A DNA stretch of 30,691 nucleotides from Chloroflexota bacterium (GTDB lineage: Bacteria; Chloroflexota; FW602-bin22; JACPRP01): the NCBI GenBank assembly GCA_016210495.1, contig JACQUC010000013.1:1-30691 (forward strand), read 5' to 3'. Below, one piece after another: positions 22,084 through 28,166 of the stretch (within the stretch, counting starts at the first letter, position 1; every line of letters begins with the position of its first letter). Below the pieces are notes generated by a model, which was not told the origin of the DNA, searched no databases, and was given only the letters and a program-made list of their open reading frames with translations. The translations under genes and the position numbers were made by a program.

Positions 22084-23851
22084 TGCCAGCACCTCCCACG
22101 CGTCGCGACTCACGCAGCGCCTCGGTCGCCGCGTAATCGATCTCCAGGGCCGCCGGGTCGATCACCACGCCGTAGTCACGGTGGGCGGCCTCGACGGACA
22201 CAAACTCGTCCAGGACGTCCTCCAACACCGCCTCGGGCGCTCGCTCCAGCGGATCGCCAAAGCCGCCGCCGCCGCCGCTGTGCTGCTCGACAATCGTGCC
22301 AGGGGGCAGGGGATCCTTGATGATCTCTTTGCAGCGGGTCGCATGGGTGGTCCCGTCGGGATAGATGAGACGCGAGCGATTGGGCACGCCGTCGCGGCCG
22401 CCGAAGACCCCGTAGCCCCCCTCGTCCTCACCCTGCACGATCGCGACACCGTCCCGGCCGTCAAAGCGCCAGGAGGTCGTGTTGCCCAGGCCACCCCGCC
22501 AGCGACCGGGCCCGCCCGTGTCGACCTCGTACTCGTGATGAATCAGGAAATGCGGGTCCTGCAGCTCGAACAGCTCGTAATCTTGCGTCAGGGTGGAGAC
22601 AGAGTAGATCGGCGCGGCGTTGGAGAAGCCGTCGAGACCATCGCTGGCCCCGGCGCCGCCCTTGAAAGCCACAAACAGAATGTCGCCGTACCGTCGGCCG
22701 CGGCGAGGGTCCCAACCCGTGATTCGCCAGGCGTGGCACTTAGCCCAGCCGGCCGTCACCCGCTGCGGCAGCGCGGGCGCAAAGGCCCGGAAAATGGCGT
22801 CGGCGTGCGGCGCCGAGGTGAAGTTGCCGTAGAAGGTGGCCGCGGGCGGACGCGGGTTCAGCATGCAGCCCTCAGGGATATTGAAGTGCACCGGACGCAG
22901 CGAGCCCTCGTTGTGGGGCACCTGCGGGCTGACCAGCATGAAGACCACGTTCAGAGCGGCGGAGATGCTGGAGGAGAGGGGCGCGTTGGTATAGGCCTCG
23001 GCCTGCGGGCTGGTGCCGGTGTAATCCAGCAACATCTCGTCGCCGTCCACAGTGACTGTAACGCGAATGGTGTAGGTGCGATCCTCGTGGATGCCATCGA
23101 ACGTGATGTGGGTCTCGCCCGTGTACGTGCCGTCGGGAATAGCCTGGATCTCCTTGCGCATCATCCGCTCGGCAGAGTCATAAATCGCCTCCACCAGCTC
23201 GAAGAAGGCCGCGTGCCCGTAGCGGGCCACCAGCGCCTGGACCCTACGCTGGCCCAGCATGCAGGCGCCGATCTGCGCCCGCATATCCGGCTCGATGATC
23301 TCCCGCAATCGCATATTAGAGAAGATCAGGTTCCAGACGTCGCGCTTGAAAACGTTCTTCTCGTAGATCTTGACCGGCGGAATGCGCAGCCCCTCCTGGT
23401 AGTACTCGGTAGCCAGGGGATTGCAGGAAGAGGGCACCGGGCCTCCCAGATCCAGTTGGTGCCCCTTCGTCGCCGCCCAGGCGACCAGTTGTTCGCCGTC
23501 GAAGATCGGGATGTAGATGCCGGTGTCCGAGAGCTGCTGGCCTCCGGCAAACACGTCGTTGTGCAATATTACGTCGCCGGGCGCCACGTCGTCTCCGTAG
23601 AAGCGGACGACGTGCTGGCAGCCCCGCGGAATGGCAAAACAGAAGAGAGCGCGGAACTCGTCCTGCTCCAGCATTCCCCCTCGCGCGTCCATCAGCCCGG
23701 AGCCCATATCGCGGGCCTGATTCTGAAGCGGCGAGCGTGAAGCCCGCAGCAGCGCCTGCGATATCTCCCCCGCGATGGACTTGAGACGGCGCTGCAGCAC
23801 CGACACCAGCACCGGATCTACCTTCGTTCCCGCAACGTGTGATTCTAGCAC
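22073..23851 (-). CDS. hyuB: hydantoinase/oxoprolinase subunit B family protein (HyuB-like)
   Basis: This 592-residue partner of HyuA has family signatures at the N-terminus (DPVLVSVLQRRLKSIAGEIS), ILHNDVFAGGQQLSDTGIYI (usually NDPY-GG-H-D; here Q replaces the His), TGTSPQAEAYTN, FNIPEGCMLNP and a glycine-rich end (HSGGGGGFGDPLER). The GTG at 23851 follows GGAGGGG. In transcription order hyuB precedes hyuA, as in many acetophenone-carboxylase-like and hydantoinase clusters. Only two subunits are present, so it is not a full multi-subunit acetone carboxylase. Glutamine at the usual histidine of the NDP motif may affect metal binding. Confidence 0.92.
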   Translation of the reverse strand: MLESHVAGTKVDPVLVSVLQRRLKSIAGEISQALLRASRSPLQNQARDMGSGLMDARGGMLEQDEFRALFCFAIPRGCQHVVRFYGDDVAPGDVILHNDVFAGGQQLSDTGIYIPIFDGEQLVAWAATKGHQLDLGGPVPSSCNPLATEYYQEGLRIPPVKIYEKNVFKRDVWNLIFSNMRLREIIEPDMRAQIGACMLGQRRVQALVARYGHAAFFELVEAIYDSAERMMRKEIQAIPDGTYTGETHITFDGIHEDRTYTIRVTVTVDGDEMLLDYTGTSPQAEAYTNAPLSSSISAALNVVFMLVSPQVPHNEGSLRPVHFNIPEGCMLNPRPPAATFYGNFTSAPHADAIFRAFAPALPQRVTAGWAKCHAWRITGWDPRRGRRYGDILFVAFKGGAGASDGLDGFSNAAPIYSVSTLTQDYELFELQDPHFLIHHEYEVDTGGPGRWRGGLGNTTSWRFDGRDGVAIVQGEDEGGYGVFGGRDGVPNRSRLIYPDGTTHATRCKEIIKDPLPPGTIVEQHSGGGGGFGDPLERAPEAVLEDVLDEFVSVEAAHRDYGVVIDPAALEIDYAATEALRESRRVGGAGNGL

Positions 23852-23867
23852 CAGGTTTACCCCTCCA

Positions 23868-23897
23868 CTACGGCACGTACTTACTTAATTGAGGCAT
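23868..23897 (-). other. short remnant resembling the 3' end of a substrate-binding protein gene
   Basis: Ten codons ending PQLSKYVP-stop mirror the last codons of the substrate-binding protein at 24092 (KQLGKYVP-stop), with matching DNA (GGCACGTA then TTA). It sits just before the hyuB start. The match is short, so chance or gene conversion remains possible. Confidence 0.35.
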
Positions 23898-23952
23898 GGT
23901 CATTAATCAAACAAGGCGCGCAAAAGCGGACTGGGAACGTTGAGCCGGGAGC

Positions 23953-23996
23953 GCCCCGCTTTGCGGGGCCCGCCCCCTCGCGGGCGAGACGCCCGC
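23953..23996. repeat. two adjacent GC-rich hairpins between hyuB and the SBP gene
   Basis: GCCCCGC-TTT-GCGGGGC (23953-23969) and GCGGGCG-AGA-CGCCCGC (23980-23996) lie in the 240-nt spacer. They are dispersed-repeat-like and could attenuate transcription from the SBP gene into hyuB. No T-run follows, so a classic terminator is not supported. Confidence 0.6.
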
Positions 23997-24091
23997 ACCC
24001 CCAGATTCGTCCCAGGCAATTATGACCAAGCCTCACCTAACTGCTTCCTGTGGAGCCTTGATTCATCAAGGCGGGGACTCCCCCCGTCTAT

Positions 24092-25267
24092 CTATGGCAC
24101 GTATTTACCTAGTTGCTTCACCGCGTTATCTGCGTACTGTGCATCCAGAACCCTCTTCGGGTCCAGATCCTCTTTGAGCAGGTCGCGGCCGCGATACCAT
24201 TTCAACTGGCTCTCGAGGTCGGAGAGCTTGATCTCGCCGTTGGAGTCCAGGCCCGGCATAACCATTTTCTCGTACAGTGCCGCATCTTTGACTGACGTCT
24301 GCTTGGTGAGTAGCGTGATGATGGCAGCACGGTCTTTCTTCTTGGGCCCGAAGGCGTCGTTGTAGTCGCGCACTCCCTTCAGGTAGGCCACCATCCAGCG
24401 ATTCGCCGCGTCGGACATCTTGTCCATGAAGTGCGGCGCGTAGAGGATCGACGCGCCCACGGAGGGGTCAAACTCGTCGGCGCCGGCAATCTTGACCACC
24501 AGCCCCTTTTCAACCCCCTCGGTCACCAGCGGCTCCAGCAGAATCGACGCCTCGAGCGCCTTGTTGCCGTAGGCGGCAAGCTGAGCCGGGTGGCTGAGGG
24601 CGATGAGGTCAACATCGCTGACCTTGAGCCCGCCCTTGCCGAGCGCTTTCTCCATCTGTATCTCCGACCCCCCGCCCAGGTTGCTCACGGCTAGCTTCCG
24701 GCCTTTGAGGTCTTTGTAGCCGCGCACCTGGCCGCTGTCGTAGAGGTCTTTGCGCACCACCAGCGCGGCAAAGCCGTGCCCCGCGGAGTTGGTTCCCTTA
24801 TCGGCGACGGCTTTCATCGGGATATTCCTTAAGATTGCGTTGAAGAGCCCGGTGCTGAAGGCGCCGCCGCCCACCTCCAGTTGGCTGCTGGACATCGGCG
24901 CGATCATTTGACTCGCGCTATCGAAACTAACCATCTCGAAATCGATGCCCTGCTCCTTGAAGTAAGCCTTTTCCAGCGCGACGTAGACGCCCGCGTCGGA
25001 AAGCGAGCCGACGGCGCCCACGCGCACCTTCACGGCCGGGGCAGGCGGAGCCTTGGTCGGCGTTGCCACCGACTTGGCCACCTCGGCCTTGGGTGGCACA
25101 GCCTTGGTCGGCTCGGGCTTTGCCGATTCGGCTTTCGCCGGCGCGGCTTTGGTCGGTTGCACCTTCGCCGGCTCGGTCTTGGCTGGCGCCGGCGCGGCCG
25201 GCGCGCAGGCGACCAGGAAAAGCAGCGCAAAGGCTAACACGCGAAGAAGGAGATGTTTTCCCGGCAT
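24092..25267 (-). CDS. ABC-type substrate-binding lipoprotein (NMT1/SsuA/TauA-like)
   Basis: This 391-residue extracytoplasmic binding protein has a signal peptide ending in the lipobox LVAC, so C21 would be lipidated. Residues 22 to about 80 are a long Ala/Pro/Lys/Thr/Glu linker made of near-repeats such as PTKAAPAK and PTKAVPPK. The folded part starts VKVRVGAVGSLSDAGVYVAL and continues FKEQGIDFEMV, GGGAFSTGLFNA and LKGRKLAVSNLGGGSEI, the layout of the SsuA/NrtA/THI5-like family for sulfonates, nitrate, pyrimidines or aromatic acids. The ATG at 25267 follows AAGGAG. No permease or ATPase gene is nearby. Its place between UbiD and Hyu genes suggests it captures their substrate. Confidence 0.9.
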   Translation of the reverse strand: MPGKHLLLRVLAFALLFLVACAPAAPAPAKTEPAKVQPTKAAPAKAESAKPEPTKAVPPKAEVAKSVATPTKAPPAPAVKVRVGAVGSLSDAGVYVALEKAYFKEQGIDFEMVSFDSASQMIAPMSSSQLEVGGGAFSTGLFNAILRNIPMKAVADKGTNSAGHGFAALVVRKDLYDSGQVRGYKDLKGRKLAVSNLGGGSEIQMEKALGKGGLKVSDVDLIALSHPAQLAAYGNKALEASILLEPLVTEGVEKGLVVKIAGADEFDPSVGASILYAPHFMDKMSDAANRWMVAYLKGVRDYNDAFGPKKKDRAAIITLLTKQTSVKDAALYEKMVMPGLDSNGEIKLSDLESQLKWYRGRDLLKEDLDPKRVLDAQYADNAVKQLGKYVP

Positions 25268-25300
25268 AATAGTGGCTCCTTACTGTTAGCAAAGAATATC

Positions 25301-25408
25301 TGTTGCGAAACAGGTCCGGGGCAACCACGCAGGGTTGCCCCTACGTTCCTCGTTAAGACCGTGTGTTGCGAAACGGGTCCGGGGGCAACCACACAGGGTT
25401 GCCCCTAC
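25301..25408 (+). repeat. two tandem 63-bp-spaced units each containing a REP hairpin
   Basis: TGTTGCGAAAC(A/G)GGTCCGG precedes the REP hairpin at 25318-25344 and again at 25382-25408 (one loop change, ACACAG). The common segment means REP and flank were duplicated together. The 357-nt gap 25268-25624 holds only such repeats and no gene. Confidence 0.85.
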
Positions 25409-25482
25409 ATACCGTCCGCCGCCAGGTCAGCCGCGTGACCGGCCGTATGGTTCTGACAACGAGGGCGCGAGGAGACGACCCA

Positions 25483-25509
25483 TAGGGGCAACCCTGCGTG
25501 GTTGCGCCC
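25483..25509 (-). repeat. diverged REP hairpin, reverse orientation
   Basis: ATAGGGGCAACC, the loop and GGTTGCGCCC match the family, with the foot changed from GTAG to ATAG and one mismatch in the right arm. It faces the two copies at 25318 and 25382, giving an inverted arrangement like a REP cluster. Confidence 0.75.
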
Positions 25510-25515
25510 GTCCTG

Positions 25516-25551
25516 TCCCCTCTCCCGCTGGGAGCGGGTTAGGGTGAGGGT
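25516..25551. repeat. CCTCTCCCGCTGGGAG-type dispersed repeat
   Basis: CCCCTCTCCCGCTGGGAGCG followed by GGTTAGGGTGAGGG is a widespread bacterial intergenic repeat type. It is related to the element at 18051-18080. Confidence 0.55.
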
Positions 25552-25624
25552 CGTCCTCTCGCATGCATCGGTCTCTACCCCTCCACAAGCGACTCTCGCC
25601 CCTCCAACATGTCCAGTATCGCCA

Positions 25625-25969
25625 CTAAGTCGACAAGCGCCTCACTCTGATTCGATCACGATCCGCGCCCCGCTCCGCGAAACCCTCACTAATCAAAATC
25701 GGGCCGACGTAAGAAGTGCCGCACCGGCTGTGCTTCCCTTTGAGCCATTCCCCGAGGCTGCCCTTCGGAGGATTTGAGAAGCTAGTGCCGATACTCACCT
25801 CTTGTCCCGAGAATTGCGCTAGCATACTAGCGTAGTCGTTTCCCTTGATGGTGAACTTATGTTTGAAATTGCGCCCAACATAGACAGTTGTACCCTGGTG
25901 AACCGATCCCTCGTACTGGAACTTCGCCCGCCCATCCCACGTCGGTAAGGTTATCCTGGTCTCAGACAT
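25625..25969 (-). CDS. hypothetical protein, 114 residues
   Basis: A small protein beginning MSETRITLPTWDGRAKFQYE and continuing with VYVGRNFKHKFTIKGNDYAS, then SLGEWLKG, GTSYVGPILISEGFAERGAD and a basic end. Alternating hydrophobic and polar residues suggest a beta-rich fold. There is no signal peptide and no motif I know. An AGGAGG lies 11 nt before the ATG, slightly far. It lies between a UbiD gene and the SBP gene on the same strand, so it may belong to that operon. GC content is lower than its neighbours, which could indicate separate acquisition. Confidence 0.6.
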   Translation of the reverse strand: MSETRITLPTWDGRAKFQYEGSVHQGTTVYVGRNFKHKFTIKGNDYASMLAQFSGQEVSIGTSFSNPPKGSLGEWLKGKHSRCGTSYVGPILISEGFAERGADRDRIRVRRLST

Positions 25970-26074
25970 AGAGCGACCATCCTCCTAGACTCAAACTGAC
26001 GAACCTCCGTACCAATGGTAAATCCAGCCTGCCAGTATACACGCACTACAACATTTCCAGCTAAACGTTTGGCT

Positions 26075-27487
26075 TCAAGGCAGATACTCCTCCAGGCGCA
26101 CGCGGTCCAGCACGTCAGGCGCCGGGTGGCCGATTTCGTCGTACGCCTCGCCCACGGCCCTTGTGCTGTCGATCACCAGGCCGCCCACGGCGGCGTCCAC
26201 CCCGCTTGCCGTGCCCGCCGCGCCACTGGCCGATGGGTCCTGCCGGCCCAGCGGCGACAGGTTAGGCACGACGTAGGTCTGCCGGTTGGCGTCGACGCGG
26301 GTGCCCATCGCCCACATTACGCTGCTGAGGTCGAACGGGTCCACGTCGTCGTCCACGACGATGACGTGCTTCACCAGGTCGGCGTAGCTATGGGCGAGGC
26401 CCACCAGCCGCCCCACATCGCCCTTGCGCGTAGGGTGGAACTGCACGACTATCACGCCCGGCGCCGCGAAGTTGATGGCCCCCACCGTGGGGAAGCGACT
26501 CGCCAGCAGATGGCGCAGGTAAGACCCCGTGGCCACCTCAGTGTAGATGCCCTGGCCGACCCAGATCGCCTGGAACATCGGCGACTCCCGCATGTTCACC
26601 GCCGTGAGCGTGATAGCCGGCTCCAGGGTTTGCGGGGCGTAGTAGCGCTGCATATCCACCCAGGGACCGCACAGCTCGCGCTCCCGCGTGGAGATGTAGC
26701 CCTCCATCACCACCTCGGCGTCGGCCGGAATCATCAAGTCCTCGCCCCACGTCTCGGATGGCGTGATGCGCAGTGGCTCGCCCAGGAGGCCGCCCGCGAA
26801 GGCGTATTCGTCCATATCCTGTCCCGGACGCAAGGCGGCGGCGAGGCCGAACTGCGGGTGATGGCCAAAGACCTGGGCAAACGGCACCCGGTCCTCGCCG
26901 CGCTCCCTGTACTTCATAACGATCCGCCACATGTCGCGCGGCTCCATCTTGCAACTAGCGCGGCTTGGGGAGACGATCATCGCGCGATGCCAGGAGGTGT
27001 TATAGCGGCCGTCGTCGGGGTCTTTCCCCACGATCACGCCCGTGAGCCAGCCGGGACGGGCATCTTTCTCGTTGCCGCGGTACCCGGGCAGGTCGAAGAA
27101 GCTGATCTCGGGCGCTCGGAGCACCCGCTGCTTCACCGGCGCCTCGCCCGGGTTCACCACAACGGGGGCGAAGGGCCGTCCCGCCCGCTTGGCCGTCTCG
27201 ACCTCCACGTGCAGCGGCGTCAGACGCTCGCGGGGCAGGCCATAGCCCGCGCCGAACTTGCTCCAGGTGCCGTCTACCTGAAATGCCACGCTTCCTGGCC
27301 AGCGATCTCCCGCCAGCGTAGTCACGTGCTCGAAGACCGCCAGCGGCCGCCGGCCCTGCCCGAACAAATGGTGTAGAATGGCGACGCACTCGCCCTCGGC
27401 CGGACTGAGCGGCCCCCTGGATACGCGCACGATCTCTTCCGGCAGCTCGCGCGCCAACTGCGCGGCAAAAGATTGCAGGTCTTTCAC
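26075..27487 (-). CDS. UbiD family (de)carboxylase, copy 2
   Basis: 470 residues of the prenylated-FMN-dependent UbiD fold, which reversibly decarboxylates aromatic, heteroaromatic or alpha,beta-unsaturated acids. Family features are FFDLPGYRGNEKDARPGWLT, GRYNTSWHRAMIVSP (cofactor and metal-binding Asn/His and catalytic-type Arg), PADAEVVMEGYIS (conserved Glu pair) and VVDDDVDPFDLSSVMWAMGT. It is shorter than copy 1 and diverged from it, so it probably acts on another substrate or as another subunit. The GTG at 27487 lies only four bases after the stop of the decayed SBP gene, so translation may be coupled to it. No UbiX-type prenyltransferase gene is in the window. Confidence 0.92.
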   Translation of the reverse strand: MKDLQSFAAQLARELPEEIVRVSRGPLSPAEGECVAILHHLFGQGRRPLAVFEHVTTLAGDRWPGSVAFQVDGTWSKFGAGYGLPRERLTPLHVEVETAKRAGRPFAPVVVNPGEAPVKQRVLRAPEISFFDLPGYRGNEKDARPGWLTGVIVGKDPDDGRYNTSWHRAMIVSPSRASCKMEPRDMWRIVMKYRERGEDRVPFAQVFGHHPQFGLAAALRPGQDMDEYAFAGGLLGEPLRITPSETWGEDLMIPADAEVVMEGYISTRERELCGPWVDMQRYYAPQTLEPAITLTAVNMRESPMFQAIWVGQGIYTEVATGSYLRHLLASRFPTVGAINFAAPGVIVVQFHPTRKGDVGRLVGLAHSYADLVKHVIVVDDDVDPFDLSSVMWAMGTRVDANRQTYVVPNLSPLGRQDPSASGAAGTASGVDAAVGGLVIDSTRAVGEAYDEIGHPAPDVLDRVRLEEYLP

Positions 27488-27491
27488 TCGG

Positions 27492-27853
27492 CTACTTGTA
27501 CTCCCCCAGTTGCTTCAAGGCCTGATCCAGGAAGCGGCGATCCACCACGGTGGCTATGTTAGCCTTCTTCTCCTAGCCGTGGTCGGCGTACCAATCCTGC
27601 TGGTACCGAATGTCGTCCACCTGAAGCTCGCCGTTGGCGTTGTACTGGAGCACGCTCATCTTATTGTAGAGCGCACGGTCCTTGCCACCGGCGCCGGTGT
27701 TGCGGCGGCGGCCGGCTTCGCGGGCGCCGGAGCTGTCGTGGGCTTGGGGGCCGCGGTAGGCGTCGGCTGCGCCGCCGGCGTGCAGCGAGCGACCAAGACG
27801 AACCCGAGAACCATCGCGAGAACAGACCATAGAGCCTTGCGGTTGACGAGCAT
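27492..27853 (-). pseudogene. decayed substrate-binding lipoprotein gene with internal deletion
   Basis: The 5' part encodes a lipoprotein signal (ALWSVLAMVLGFVLVARC) and a Pro/Ala/Thr linker (PTPTAAPKPTTAPAPAKP). After a frame change near 27700 the sequence resumes as KDRALYNKMSVLQYNANGEL and QQDWYADHG, aligning with the C-terminal region of the SBP at 24092 (KDAALYEKM..., LKWYRG). A TAG then interrupts (probably a former Trp), followed by FLDQALKQLGEYK and the stop. About 250 codons of the binding domain are missing. It sits between the zinc-ribbon gene and UbiD copy 2. Confidence 0.85.
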
Positions 27854-27881
27854 CACCTTGAATCTCCTCCCTTCAAGCTAT

Positions 27882-27911
27882 GGGCGTCCTTCCGCGGAAG
27901 GACGCCCCTAC
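27882..27911 (-). repeat. palindromic REP-like element with GTAG foot
   Basis: GGGCGTCCTTCCG and CGGAAGGACGCCC form a perfect 26-bp palindrome, with GTAG reading on the minus strand at 27911-27908. The TAG of the foot is the stop codon of the zinc-ribbon gene. Confidence 0.8.
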
Positions 27912-28075
27912 TGGGTCCTGAAGTTGGTCGACACTATCCTCCCCTCGCTGCGCGGGAACCGCGCCATGCACATTGGACAGTACATTAGGAACTCCTCGCC
28001 CTGATCCCAGACCATCTTGTGAACGTTGTAGACGTGCCCGCAGTGCGGGCACTCGACATAGAATATGGGAGCCAC
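27908..28075 (-). CDS. small zinc-ribbon protein linked to UbiD
   Basis: A 55-residue protein too short to stand out. GTG at 28075 follows AGGAGG with five bases between. It carries two CxxC knuckles, YVECPHCGHVYNVH (C9, C12) and MYCPMCMARFPRS (C33, C36), spaced as a single zinc ribbon, followed by a short basic tail. Such ribbons act as small accessory subunits or nucleic-acid or protein docking modules. Its position between the two UbiD genes, 91 nt after copy 1, suggests an accessory subunit of the decarboxylase. The role is inferred from context. The stop codon is provided by the GTAG foot of the palindrome. Confidence 0.8.
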   Translation of the reverse strand: MAPIFYVECPHCGHVYNVHKMVWDQGEEFLMYCPMCMARFPRSEGRIVSTNFRTQ

Positions 28076-28119
28076 TTGATCCTCCTACTTGACCATACAA
28101 AGGTCCGGGCCCACACGTT

Positions 28120-28146
28120 GTAGGGGCGGACGGCGCAGTCCGCCCC
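28120..28146 (+). repeat. REP-type hairpin with a different stem, GTAG foot
   Basis: GTAG then GGGGCGGAC (overlapping the G of the foot), loop GGCGCA and GTCCGCCCC. It has a 9-bp stem and 6-nt loop, the same architecture as the main REP but with an unrelated stem sequence. It lies between UbiD copy 1 and the zinc-ribbon gene. Confidence 0.85.
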
Positions 28147-28166
28147 CGGGGGTGGGGCATCGCCGG

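Noticed and set aside
22181..23740. Open frame of 519 codons antisense to hyuB
   Set aside because: It mirrors the third-position GC bias of hyuB and contains no recognisable domain.
25301..25509. CRISPR-like array of repeats
   Set aside because: Only two direct units and one inverted unit, each itself a hairpin with a GTAG foot. There are no regular spacers and no cas genes, so REP elements explain it better.
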